NCBI GenBank assembly: GCA_904066235.2
Contig: CAJFCV020000006.1
Coordinates: 9,362,001 to 9,426,000, forward strand
DNA from: Bursaphelenchus xylophilus
Lineage: Eukaryota > Nematoda > Chromadorea > Rhabditida > Aphelenchoididae
Reading direction: 5' to 3'
DNA length: 64,000 bases
Position 1 is the stretch's first letter. Each line of letters starts with the position of its first letter. Shown here in pieces: positions 25,012 through 36,127 of the stretch. A model generated the notes under the pieces. That model searched no databases, was not told the DNA's origin, and was given only the letters and a program-made list of their open reading frames with translations. Position numbers and translations under genes: made by a program.

Positions 25012-26098
25012 GATCTAAAAAGAGGTGACTTTAGGGAACCCCGAAATGGAAGAAAAATGTGGCCCAGGGACAATCCGCGATCTGAAAGCTAGCTAAAAAT
25101 GCTAAGGCGAAGCTCAAAAACCAGCTTGCGCAGTTGTCCTTAAATACCCTTGGAATCAAAAATTGTTGACCATATTGCAAAAAAGATAGCTTTTGTTTTT
25201 GAAAACAACGAAATGTAGTCTTAGGTTTATATACATTTGGTTTGTAATATCCACGTTGTTCCCTAAATCAATCATTTAACGATTGTCATCATTGTCGTTG
25301 CAAAGAGCATGCAATGGTTCTGAAACGCGACTTTCCGACGAATAAACAATAACTTTATACAAGTTGAAGCGCAAAATAGAGACTACATACACTATGGATT
25401 GTAATCAAAAAATTTTATTTTGGAGCTCTTTGCTTGTATTTTTATTTACCGTAACGGGTAGAGATCAATCATCTCGGGAGAGGAAGAGAATCGCGCCCAG
25501 AATCTTCAGCCGGGGTTTGTTGTAGGCTTTGGGAGCGGAACTTAGAGTCTCCTCAATAAACATGAGATGGAATGCAATATTGGAATATTACTGACAAGGG
25601 AAGTACCTCAAGCGCGACGCTCAGATTTTCTTTACGTTAGATATTTCACACCCGCCCGGCATAAGCCACATATCAATTCCTAAAAGTTTTAGCTCGGACT
25701 TTGCAGGGACAACCGAGATATTCAACGATCTTTGCGACCGAGAGAGTACGCGAAACGCGGAGAGCGGTCAGAGAGAGAAATATTTTTTTGGCCAGAACTT
25801 TGCTAGTTTCGTGCGGAAAAAATTGTGTTTTTTTTTGGAAATATTACCCTCTATGGTAGAAACTGACACAAGGTTTTTCATGCCGAAATTCGCAAAAAAA
25901 CATTTTTTCCGACTCTTAATCCAAAAATCTTGGGTGTCTCTGCAAAGCGAGAGCCGGTAGTCTCGTATGTCTAAAGTTTTGCTTGACTTTTTTCAAACTG
26001 CAGGGATAACTCTTGTACAAAATAAAGAATGGTGATTGGACTCGAATCGCAATAATTTTTATTTATTTCAAATAAAAATCCACAAGGAATGTCTCAAT
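25012..26098. other. Intergenic region upstream of D, with dispersed repeat
   Basis: 25012-25350 is the duplicated upstream region of D. 25675-25800 is a copy of the GACCGCTCTC repeat (also at 33055-33165 and 47400-47490), here in minus orientation. 25800-26030 is AT-rich with no supported gene. A small minus-strand frame at 25465-25563 is listed separately. Confidence 0.6.
25465..25563 (-). CDS. Possible micro-ORF, 32 aa, hypothetical
   Basis: The minus-strand frame begins MFIEETLSSAPKAYNKPRL and ends LFLSRDD before TGA. An acceptor-like TTGTCAG lies about 30 bases upstream of the ATG, and the frame has no ATG-to-stop interruption. It could be a short peptide gene, a last coding exon or chance. 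I recognise no family. AATAAA-like sequence follows the stop. Confidence 0.25.
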   Translation of the reverse strand: MFIEETLSSAPKAYNKPRLKILGAILFLSRDD

Positions 26099-26302
26099 TT
26101 AATTGTTGACGCCAAGACTCTCTCCACCGAATCCAGCAGCTCTCTTTCCGTAGTATCCATAGCCATAAGCGGGATAGCCATATCCATAGGCGGCATATCC
26201 GTATCCGTAGGCTGGGTAGTATTGCGCAGTGGCTTGATCAACAACAACGGCCAAGAGGAGGGCCAACACGCAGAAAGTGAGGGTAATCTTGTTGAAAGCC
26301 AT
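26099..26302 (-). CDS. Secreted Tyr/Gly-rich peptide precursor, 67 aa
   Basis: Single exon. A signal peptide ([19 protein letters not shown], cleavage likely after ATAQ) is followed by repeats of YGY and PAYGYGY and then [14 protein letters not shown] is a classic amidation-plus-dibasic cleavage site, so a Tyr/Gly-rich peptide ending in an amidated Tyr could be released. The overall plan resembles the YG-rich neuropeptide-like/antimicrobial peptides of worms that respond to infection in the epidermis; that role is inference. Relatives lie at 36633-36857 and 39194-39409. A TATA box lies 50 bp upstream. This copy has PAYGYGY repeats where the others have GGYGYG. Confidence 0.85.
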   Translation of the reverse strand: MAFNKITLTFCVLALLLAVVVDQATAQYYPAYGYGYAAYGYGYPAYGYGYYGKRAAGFGGESLGVNN

Positions 26303-29044
26303 TGTATTGGATACAGTCGAACTGATGACTTTATTCCACAATCTCTAATGCTTATATACTGCTCGAATATTTGTGGATTACTTAATTTTTGAAGAGACTT
26401 TTATTTGAATAACCAAACTTTTTCTTGTCTTGAGACTTTTTGACAAACTTTGAGTCAAAAAGAAAAAAAAACTTTCCGGTTTTTGTATTAACAACCTTTC
26501 CCGAACGCCGTCAGCAAACAGTCTGTGTATTTGTTGCACTCAAAATAAACGCTGTTCATAACCGTTCATTTAGGAAACAATGGGAGGAAATGGCTTTGCT
26601 AATTATTATACGGCGCTTTGCGGAAATCGAAAGCTGATTTAAAGAATTGTACAGAAAGTTTATGAAAGACATTTTACAAAGAAAGTTTTGACATGAAGCA
26701 ACCAGACGGTGTTTATCCTATGTTTATTAAATAAATTAAACCTGTCATTATTAAAGCAAAAAGCCTGAGGCTAAAAGGCTAAGAAACGAAAATTTCTGAA
26801 ACTTGTGACGGCAATAGAAAGAGGAAGTCTTCACATTCACAACGGCACCGCAACCATGACTTACGGCCATCTCGCTTATGAGATACAAACTTTTTTCCAA
26901 AGTGGAATCATCATTTTACCAGCCCGTTTTTGGCCTCATGTAAGACGTGATCAAATGAGACGATGTTTTGGGTATGGTGCTAGATTGTCGCAGAATGTTT
27001 TCATGCCGAACTTCGAAGTTTTCCCCAGCGTCAGTGGTCCCCAAGATACGAGTTGGAAAGGAAAGTTATCGAGATAAATTTAGCAACTTTTTAAGGTAGA
27101 ACAAAGTCAGAAAGGAAGATGTCTTGAGCACGCCGAACCGAGATAGGCTTTTTTTGGTTGATAGAAATGGTTGGCATTCTGCAACAGGGAAAACTTTGTA
27201 GACAGATGTAAAATAAATTTGCAGAAACGAGTGTGATCCTTTTTGCAGAAGGCGTAAAAATACGGGGATGGCTTCAGAAGTTGGAGAATAGGTTGCTTTA
27301 GGTGATGAAAGGCATCTCTTGGATATATGTAAGTGTTTTTTACGTTTTTTTTCGTTCTTTCGAAATTTAGGTGTCGACCATCCGATGAAGAATCGACGCG
27401 GAAACGGGATTTTAGTCCAAATTTGGGGAAAAGCCTAGACAATTTTGTTTATGAGACCTTTCTGCAGGTCTCATCAAATTTTCGCTGCTCAATCTATTTT
27501 CTCCATTCTGAAAACTTCTTTTTTAGCTAAAATTTTAAGGGATTTGATCTATTTTGACAATATTTGTCACATTTGGAGTCCATAATACATCAATTTGGGT
27601 TGGATGCGACTTTTCTGAGCGTATTTTAGTATTCTCGACGGAATCAGCTCATATATTGTTTCTCTTCTGCCTACAACAAACTTTTATATTAATTTAGGTA
27701 ACAATTTAATAAAAACGTTTCGATTTTACTGATTTTACGTTGGGACATGGAACTATTGCGACATAACATCGTTCATAGGTTATGTAACGTTGTGTTAGAT
27801 GGATTAGAATATCATTAGCAATATTTACTAGCTTTCTTTCGGTGCCTAGTGTAATATTAGTTGAAATTGTCCATAATTGGAGGAAGGGACAATTATATGT
27901 TATTATTATGCGAGTATGTTGTTATGCAACACCCTAAAGCCGTATTCGGAGTTCAAGAATGCGCATTCCGACATTGTACACCACTAAAACAACAAATTAC
28001 CATTTACGTTGTATAATAGGACCGAAATTTATATCAAACGATTCCAAATTATCTCAGCATCACGTTTACGTCAACAGTTAGTCGATTCGGTGTAAGATAC
28101 CGTATATATACATCAAAAATCGGAATGCCAAAAGTGCCAAAAGCCCACCTCAAAAAATAATTAAAAAAATTCTTTTGTTTTCGTGCCAAGACTCAAAAAC
28201 TAGTTTTCCATTTCTATCAACCATTTCGGTTCGGCGTGCTTGAGCTACAGCCCTCAACACGTCTAAGCTTCGAATTTCGAACAACAAATTGCTTATTCCC
28301 ATTGTTCTTTGCTCTATCAAACTCCACGCCATCAAAGGGGTATTTCCAAACCTTGAATACTTGACACCGCTTTCCGTTTCTCACGTCTGGAAATTCTAAT
28401 CCTCGTCAAGCATTCGGATTTGAATATGATTCCGAATGGTCGCCTATCTATTTTGGACCGCGTACTTGATTTTACAACGGTCTGGAGAGCAAAGCTGTCC
28501 GAATGAGTCGCACACCGGCAGATGGGGGCTCCTTGAAGTCAGGTAAGGATTCAGTGAGTTTCGATGTTTGTGATAATATACACGTCAATGGTCTATGTGC
28601 TCTCCGAAAGGCGTAAAAATGTGTGTAAACTCTGTAAAACCTAACCCATTTCAAAGAATATGTATCGAGGTTCCAGCAGTCAATTTTATGGGATTATAAG
28701 ATAGGCACCTTCGTATAACTGAGCATATAAAAAAGAGGTTAAAACTTAAAGATCCTAGCGTAAAATACAAAATATATTTGTTTTTTGTGAAGTCAATAAA
28801 CACTAAATAGCTGAACACAACTCTTGAGCCCAAGATAGTCGGGGTGACAATTCAGAACCCTCTTTTGTCACCGCTGTCAAAAAATAGTTGAGTACACAAA
28901 CCATGAGCGATACCAGGCGTTTCAATGTTGACAGTGACCATGTTTCTAATATAAGTGTAAAGGTTCAATTTGAACGGATTGGCTTCGAAAAAGGGCTCAA
29001 ATTTACTACCTCTGAGCTAATTGTAAGATAAGGGCTAAAAAAGA
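26303..29044. other. Long intergenic region, no supported gene
   Basis: 2.7 kb of AT-rich sequence. Similar phrases occur in opposite orientation at 27125-27175 (CGCCGAACCGAGATAG, GGTTGATAGAAATGG) and 28205-28245 (CCATTTCTATCAACC, GGTTCGGCGTG), suggesting ends of an old element of about 1.1 kb. A short hairpin GGTGACAATTC...TTTTGTCACC occurs near 28840-28870. Several short frames occur, none convincing. Confidence 0.45.
26352..26358 (-). promoter_or_regulatory. TATA box of the peptide gene at 26302
   Basis: TATATAA on the minus strand, 50 bp upstream of the ATG. The two related peptide genes have a TATA box at almost the same distance. Confidence 0.7.
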
Positions 29045-31756
29045 ATGACCGAGTTCTTGGATGTACTCCTTTTCCAGCCAATGTATTGCTTTTTGGGCAA
29101 TCAGGCAATAACTAGGACACGCGAGGAGGTGAACGGAGATGATGTTGGTAAGAAGGGAAACGTTGTCAATCCGCGAACCTCCTTTAATACTTGGCCGTTT
29201 AATTTTGACAATTTTTTTGTTATTAGTTATGTAGGCGTAAAGTTTCTAAATCATGGAGTAAAAATCTTGATCCATGCCTTTATCTTTTATAAAAAGACTT
29301 TATTAGGTATTTATTTTCAGATCAAGATGATCCTCGCTTCGTATTCGGCCATAAGACTCGATTGGTCATCCTCTTACTCAGCACTGTCTCATTCATGTTT
29401 GTTATTTGCAACGTGGTCGCGTTGAACTTCAGTGTCATCTGTATCTTCAAACAGGACCAAAATGGGCACTTCACTCATAATCTTTCAGGTATGATTCACG
29501 ATCAGTATTGTTGTTAATATTAATCGATATTAATCTTGAAGCTTTCAGTACCACATAGACATCAAAAGAAGGAGCTGCTCTACACCGCAACAGAGCAAAA
29601 CTGGCTCTTTTCGGCGAATGCTATCGGAATATTGACCGGGACATTTCCCATTACATACCTCACAATCAAGATGGGAGCGAAGTAAGACTTGATAAAACTT
29701 GAATAAAACTACAAAATATTATAACCATGTCAAGGCTTTGCAGTTATGCCAATCTCAGACTTTCAATTTGTAAATTTAAGGAAAGTAATTACAATTTATG
29801 GAATGACATCTGCTATATCAACCCTACTCATGCCAGTGGCTATTCACACCGGTTATGTGGTGGCGTTTATTTGCCGGGCTTTCCAGGTGGGCTAGAAGAA
29901 GATTTTGATAAATTTAGAAAACTATAAAGACGGACATAGCCTCAGGAACATGTCCCAGGCTTTGAAATTTTATATTCGTTACTATGCTTCGATTTATAAT
30001 ACTTTTAGGGCTTCGGCGTGGCAATTACATTCCCGGCAATGGGTTCCATTGTCGCGGAATGGGCGACCGTGCGGAAGTCTGGAACCTATGCCGCCTGGAT
30101 GTCGACCTACCTTCAATTGGCTCAGGTTTTCACAATGCCAGTGGCTGGGACACTGTGTGAAAGCTCGGTTGGATGGCCGGCGACATTCTACATTCAAGGA
30201 TCGATAACTTTTGTGCTCTTTGTAGCTTTTTGGTTCTTTTATGAGGACAGTCCGAGTCGGCATCGGTAAGATGGCAGCTATATAAGTATATGCCTAATAT
30301 CAATCAATTTTCAGATTTGTCAGCCGAAAAGAGCTGTCAACTCTGCAGAAGAACAAGACGATTCGGAGTTTGGAAGAGTCGAGGCATGACAAAGTACCTT
30401 ATAAGGCAATCTTAACAGACAAAGCGATCATCGGGATATTGCTCTCGTTCTTCGGAACGAGTGTTGGATTCCAAATCTTCTTTCAATACGGGCCGATTTA
30501 CTTGAACCAGGTGAGGATTTACAACAGAAATTTTGATCCATAACTTTTTTAAAAACATAAAGAAAATTTTTTTTTGAACACCTCCACTTCATGCCAGTTA
30601 TATATATCAGGTTCAAGGATACGATATCCGAAAAACCGGCGCAATTGCCGCCCTTCCATTTATAGTGGCGGTTGTTGCCAAGCTAATCGGTGGGCCATGC
30701 GTTGACAAGATCCCATTCCTCGGAGACAAGGCTCGAATAATTCTTTTCGCATCGGTGACACAGTATTCATTGGCTGCTGTAATGTTGCTCTTGGCTCTAC
30801 TTCCGATTGGAGAGCAGACTTGGCTGCTGGTTTGTTATAATGCAGCGATCGCGTTAAGTGGACTGAACTTGGTGACCGCTTCAAAGGCTGCGCAAATGGT
30901 GAGTTTTGATTCGAAAAAAGTAAGATAAAAAATTCAGATCTCCGGGAGATTTATCCATTTTATAATGGCACTTAATATGTTCACCACGAGCATCATTATT
31001 CTGTTTGTTCCTATGATGGTGGCGGTATTTGCGCCCAATGGGGATCCTGCGGAGGTGAGTCAATACAAATGTCATGTAAACTTACAGTGGGGGGGGCCTG
31101 ATCCAGGGGCAAAAAAACGTACCATTTTGCATCCAGGAAGTATCAAAAATCTGGCAAAATGCTTCCTCTCCAAGTGAAAAAGCTCCGATTTCAAAAGCGC
31201 GCCCTTCAAAAAGAACTTTTTTCGGTTGGAGAGGGAAGCATTTTGCCACATTTTTGACGCTTCCCGGATGCAAAACGGTACGTTTTTTTGCCACTGGATC
31301 AGGTGCCTCACTGTACTGCTAAAAAGACTTTGCTTGGAATACTATGCATTTTCAAAAAATAAAAAAAAATGACTAGGCTTCTTTAAACTTTTCACTTGCT
31401 TTATAAACGCTTTGCAACGCCCAGAAAACATTTCATCTTATTGTTTGTGATCTGTTTTTTGTGTCAAATTTCTTTTTTCTATTCTTTAACGTCCCCTCTT
31501 CCAGTGGGCAGGCATGTTTATTGGCGTGGCGGTTCTAATTGTCATCGTAACCACAATATTCAACGCGACAGCCCGAGTTGAACCGGCCACGTGGGCTGAG
31601 GAATCCACTGATCATCCAGCCAGACATCGACCAGCAATCTTCCACTTGAATGTCGGAATTTTGAATGTAAAACCGAAAAGAAAGGTTTACAAAGTCACAC
31701 CAACACCATCCTATCATTCTCGAGGGGAGAAACTGGACGAAAATATTAAAAATTGA
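29045..31756 (+). CDS. SLC17-like MFS anion/organic-acid transporter, 9 exons, 539 aa
   Basis: Exons 29045-29147, 29321-29488, 29549-29681, 29781-29886, 30009-30265, 30315-30510, 30611-30898, 30938-31054, 31505-31756 join to 1620 nt. Hydrophobic segments spaced as in a 12-helix major facilitator begin with LVILLLSTVSFMFVICNVVA. Family-type stretches are YTATEQNWLFSANAIG, GILTGTFPITYLTIKMGAK, GFGVAITFPAMGSIVAEWA and GTYAAWMSTYLQLAQVF. SLC17 members carry phosphate, sialic acid, glutamate or other organic anions; which one is not readable. The acceptor of exon 4 is AAG; frame allows no other choice. Intron 8 carries a MITE. The N-terminal exon is the least certain: MYCFLGNQ at 29081 is an alternative start. 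The tail after the last helix is basic and histidine-rich. Confidence 0.87.
31085..31313. mobile_element. Palindromic MITE, family 1, copy 4 (SLC17-like intron 8)
   Basis: TA-flanked palindrome with ends CAGTGGGGGGGGCCTGATCC and, reversed, CAGTGAGGCACCTGATCCAG. It is shorter than copies 1 and 2 in the GC-rich loop. The right flank (AAAAAGACTTTGCTTGGAATACT...TGACTAGGCT) resembles that of copy 7. Confidence 0.85.
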
Positions 31757-31799
31757 AAAAAATTGTATTTATTACTGGAATAACAAAGAAATTACTAGT

Positions 31800-32442
31800 T
31801 AATATTAGCATTTTCATAAAGTGCAGGAACATTAAAATTGATCTGCAGCGTGCACAAAAAACCCAGCTTGCACCGTGCATTTCATCTTTTATTAGGTTTT
31901 TGCACTGTGCGGCGAAATTTCGCTTCAAGTAAACAAGTTTTGCACAGTGCAGACGGCTTTTTTTGAGGTTTGCACGGTGCGCAAGGGTCACAATCAGAGA
32001 TTGCCACGGTCAAAATTTCGGCTCCGGCTCTGGCACCGGCTCCGCGAAAAAATTAAAAAATATTTTTGCAAGAATAAGTTATTTTATTAGTGCCAAAGAT
32101 GACACACCTAACGTTTTTGAGCCAAGTCGTAAGTACGGAACACATCCTTCCCAGTATTTTTCAAGCAATTGGTTTAACAAGATCACGAAATTTTTACTTT
32201 TCTGTACGCTGAGAAGCCTGGCTCCGACTTTTGGCTCGGGAGCCGGATCCGTACGCAAAATTTCCGGCTCTGAGCGGCTCTGGCTCCCGGCTCTGAGCTG
32301 GAGCCGCTCAGAGTGGGCGCCGGAGCCGTGGCAATCTCTGGGAGCGATCTACTGTACGTTGTCGACAAGCTTGTGGAAAAAATTTAAGATACACTGTGCG
32401 AAACTGACAAAATGTCCATGCACTTTATGAAAATGCTAATAT
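31800..32442. mobile_element. Inverted-repeat element with a second element nested inside
   Basis: Outer arms are ATATTAGCATTTTCATAAAG at 31804 and its complement near 32420-32440. Inside, GCACCGTGCA/GCACTGTGCG motifs of the GCACNGTGC family occur. A separate palindrome runs from 31995 to 32340 with ends CAGAGATTGCCACGG and CCGTGGCAATCTCTG and arms of GGCTCCGGCTC repeats. The end sequence of the inner element resembles the hAT-like element at 57437 (GATTGCCACCTCT), but no 8-bp target duplication remains. Confidence 0.7.
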
Positions 32443-32451
32443 CAGTTCTTT

Positions 32452-32604
32452 CACTCTGTCGGAAAAATAGTGGGCGCAAATCGCTGGGCCAATCGCGTAG
32501 AATTAAAAAAAAATCATTTTGATTTTGTCGCGACACAATTCATTTTCTCGACGGTGATGCGATTTTTGATGCGACAGACCGTTCACCATTTTCCCGGCAG
32601 ACTG
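32452..32604. mobile_element. CAGTCTGTCGG-family MITE, copy 1
   Basis: Left end CTCTGTCGGAAAAATAGTGG, right end reversed CAGTCTGCCGGGAAAATGGT. The interior includes GATTTTGTCGCGACACAATT. Related sequences start near 40946, 60858 and 61697. About 150 bp, non-coding. Confidence 0.65.
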
Positions 32605-33054
32605 GTCTTTTCAGCAAAAAGATCTCTTTGTGTAACTTTTATACCCTTACGCTTTCGAAACTGATGCCTACAAATGTTAAAGAGTATCGCGAGTTTGTCA
32701 TTTGCCCATTTCTTCATTTGATTGCACATATATTTACTTCCACATTAACTTTTGTTTTCTTCACCTTTACTCCGCATGATTTGACGGTAATGAGAGTTGA
32801 TATGGTGGGGCTTCCCCTGTCGGGGGGCTACTGATTAGACGGGAAGAAGTTCAACAATCAACTACGAACCTTCTAGCCGACGATTACAGTCAAGCTGCCT
32901 CGGGGCAGACGGTTAAACATTCCGGTATCACCGTAGTTCCAAAGCATATTTTGCGGGTTTAAATACCCAAATCACACGTGGTGTGTTCAGGAGTTGGACC
33001 GGAGACTGTCCTGTTCAAACTGTTATTGAAATAGTCTCTCTACAGGGGTACCAA

Positions 33055-33165
33055 AGTGCTTTCCTCCCTGTCCGCTCTCCGCGTTTCGTGTTCTCTTTCG
33101 CCCACAAAAAAATTGTTGAATATCTTGGCCCCAACTGCAAAATGAGAGCTAAAATTTTAGTAATT
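33055..33165 (+). repeat. GACCGCTCTC dispersed repeat
   Basis: Shares with 25675-25800 (reverse) and 47400-47490 the order CCGCTCTCC, TTTCG/TTTTG, TCTCTTTCG/TCTCTCG, TTGAATATCT, TGCAAA/TGTAAAG, GAGCTAAAA/GGGCTAAAA and a TTTTAG end. Non-coding in all three places. Confidence 0.6.
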
Positions 33166-33224
33166 GATAGTGGTACAAACTGTGCGGAGAATTTAAATAA
33201 AATCTTGAGGTGATCTCCTTGTTA

Positions 33225-33444
33225 CAGTGCATCCGGGAAGTATCAAAAATGTGGCAAAATGCTTCCCTCTCCAAGTGAAAAAACTTCGTTTTGAAGGGCG
33301 CGCCCTTTTGCCTCACAAAAATAGCGGGTGCGCCTTTGAAATCTGAGTTTTTTCACTTGGAGAAGGAGGTATTTTGCCACATTTTTTGATGCTTCTTGGA
33401 TGCAAAATGGTACGTTTTTTACCACTGGATCATTTCCTCCACTG
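33225..33444. mobile_element. Palindromic MITE, family 1, copy 5, left arm shortened
   Basis: TA-flanked. The left end CAGTG passes directly into CATCCGGGAAGTATC, so about 35 bases of the left terminal arm were lost, whereas the right end is nearly complete (reversed, CAGTGGAGGAAATGATCCAG). It lies about 210 bp upstream of synthetase E. Confidence 0.8.
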
Positions 33445-33656
33445 TAGGCGACAAGTTTAATAATCATCTAACACGTTTTTGACAACGTACCCATTATATA
33501 ACAAACCCCATTACGGAGATTTTGGCTTCTATTGTAAACCACGAGGAAAAAATTTCAGCCGTTTTTAGTCATCTCATCTTCGAAGTTCATCGAATGCCTG
33601 TGCTTTTCCTGTAAATCTGCATAAATTCTAGCTATATACATTCCTCCTTCCAGATC

Positions 33657-36127
33657 ATGGTGATTTACAAATCCACTTGTCCGGAACTCCCATTGCCTGA
33701 GAAAAGGGTCCATGAATATATATTTGAATACATCAGAAAGCATGAGAAAGAGCGACCTTACCAGCCAATGTTTATCGACTCTTTGACTGGAATTGTAACT
33801 ACCGGAGCCCAAATTATTGAACGGACCTTGTCTTTGGCTCATTTCTTGCGAAAAAACGGCTTCGAAAAGGATGATTTCATTGTGACTCCGGTCGAAAACG
33901 GATGGCCATATGTCTGTGCGGTGTTGGCGGGAAGTATGCTGGGCGGTGGAGTGGCCGGAGCGTATCCGAAGAATAGCGCTTGTAGGTTATTCTGAAGTAA
34001 TTTATCGATGATTTTTCTTTTTTTTCAGACGAAATTTCCCATCAAGTTCGTCTATGTAAAGCGAAATTTGTCATGTGTCAAGATCATGTTCTCCCTAAGG
34101 TTTTGGAGATTCTCGATGAATGTCCGTTGGTAAAAACCATCATCACGGTCGGCGATAACGTGAAAGAAAGGGCGCGTAAAGTTCCGGTGGTTCGGATTGA
34201 AGACATCATCAAGTTTGTCTCGAAAATAGCTCCCGAGGATTTCCCTCAAGCCGACATTGACATCAAAAAAAGTGTGTACTTCCTGCCCCCAACAAGGTGA
34301 GTTGAGGATTTTGTGGACAAACGCCGGTTTCTGTATGTTGTCTAGCTATGTAGACACAATAATTTGGGGTGTAAAAAACTGACGATAGGTCAAGTGAAGG
34401 TAACTTGGCTGAGTCGTCTTTGTCGCTTCTTTCGGAATTTTAATTTAAAAAATGAATGAACTTATTGCAGTTTCTATACGGTAAAGTAAAAATTAATCAT
34501 CCATAGGCATGATATCATATTTTTTCTTCCATATTTCAATAACGAAAATTCTTTTCAGCGGCACCACTGGCCTTCCCAAAGGAGTATGTCAAACCCATTA
34601 CAACAATTTGTATGCGCAATGGAACTTTGTGAGGTATGTGAGACTAATTGATCCTTTTTTATCATTTTTTAGTTATTTATTTTTCATAACAAATTTCTTC
34701 TTTCAGCGTCTTCACCGATCGCTTATTAAAACCCCACTTTCCCAACTGGAACTGGCGCGACAACAAAGTCCTTATCACCATGCAACAAGGCTTTGCCTAT
34801 GGCCATGGAATCACTCTTGTGACCCTTATTACCGGCGCTGTCGGAATCTTTGTCCGCAAGCCAGAACTTGACCATATTTTCCACTGCATTGACAAGTACA
34901 AGATACGGCTGTTATTTGGGCACCCGGCCTTGTTCCAGGCATTAACTCACTATAAACAACAGAATCCCGACAAATTGTCGACTCTTCAAGCCGCGATGAC
35001 TGGCGGAGCGCCGTTGAAAGAGAAAGTTGCCAAAGAGTTTATGAGTACTTGTAATGTGAAAGTGGCACAGATGTACGGCCTCACTGAAGGTGTAATTACC
35101 ACTTCAGACGTGGACTCTCCAATCACTTCGGTTGGGAGGCTAGTGCCGAGGACGGAACTGAGGATTGTGGATGCTGAAACGGGCGAGGAATTGGGGTAAG
35201 AGATCGTGAGAAGCGCCAATTCTCATAGCTCAACTATGCACGGTACAAATCTTTGATTTTGGAAGGTTTAATAGTATTATATACAGGGTGCCGCAAAAAA
35301 TGGAAACTTTTTTCATTGGGTCCTGCCGCGAAAATTTTTAAGTGCAGCAAAATTATTTTCATACTATTAAATTCTACGTGGTTTTCTCTCCTAGGCCTTA
35401 TAATTTCAAGTCCATATTGGTTTACTAACATTCTTTTTTTGAATGTCAAACAGAGGGACCTCGATTTTGGACCTGTTTTTTTAAACTGTTCAAATTGTTA
35501 TTAATTTGCCCGGTACAGAAAGGACGTTGTGTCCAAAGTAATCACATAATGCAAAGAGCTTGCCAACAATTTTAGGTTTACAATTTTGACCTCTTTTCAG
35601 TCCCCATGAGGTTGGAGAGCTTCAATTCCGCAACCCGACTATGTCTATTGGCTACCTCAACAACCCCGAGACCACTGCCGCGCTATACACCAAGGATGGA
35701 TTCCTAATCACAGGAGACATTGGCTATGTTGATGAGAATCAAAACGTTTTTATTGTGGACCGGAAGAAAGAGATGATCAAAGTTCAAGGAAAATCAGTTG
35801 CTCCAGGGCAATTGGAAGACTTGCTGTATACGAACAAGAAGATCAAGGAGTGCTGTGTTGTGGGAGTGCCCGATGAAGAGCTGGGAGAGAGTATTTGGGC
35901 GTTCGTTGTAAAGGCGGATAAAAGTTTAACGGAGCAGGAAGTCATTGACACCGTAAATTGTAAGTTTTCTGGACCTTCTTTAACTTGTTTTAGTGGACAT
36001 TGTGGACTACAAACAAATCACCGGAGGTGTTCAGTTTGTGGAGGCGATACCACGGAACCCAAATGGAAAAGTGCTGCGGAGAAAGTTGAGGGAGTTCGTG
36101 ATGTCAAACAATAATATTGCCGCATAA
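33657..36127 (+). CDS. ANL-superfamily acyl-CoA synthetase E, 6 exons, 549 aa
   Basis: Exons 33657-33981, 34029-34296, 34559-34633, 34707-35195, 35601-35959, 35994-36127 (325, 268, 75, 489, 359, 134 nt). All but exon 2, which is two codons longer, equal those of C and D in length, and all introns are in the same phase. Motifs: SGTTGLPKGV (about residue 198), GFAYGHGITL, YGLTEG, GYLNNPETTAALY, TGDIGYVDEN, VDRKKEMIKVQGKSVAPGQ, and NPNGKVLRRKLRE with the catalytic lysine. The ATG is preceded by TTCCAGATC, as in C and D. It is the only synthetase of the cluster on the plus strand and is separated from the others by a peptide gene and the SLC17-like gene, so it moved or inverted after its origin. 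C-terminus NIAA, no canonical PTS1. Substrate unknown. Confidence 0.93.

Larger units (their letters stand above)
31757..33656. other. Repeat-dense intergenic region between the SLC17-like gene and synthetase E
   Basis: It consists almost wholly of repeats: a nested inverted-repeat element (31800-32442), a CAGTCTGTCGG MITE (32452-32604), a copy of the GACCGCTCTC repeat (33055-33165) and a family 1 MITE (33225-33444). 32605-33050 has no recognisable gene. The promoter of E should be in the last 200 bp. Confidence 0.6.
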
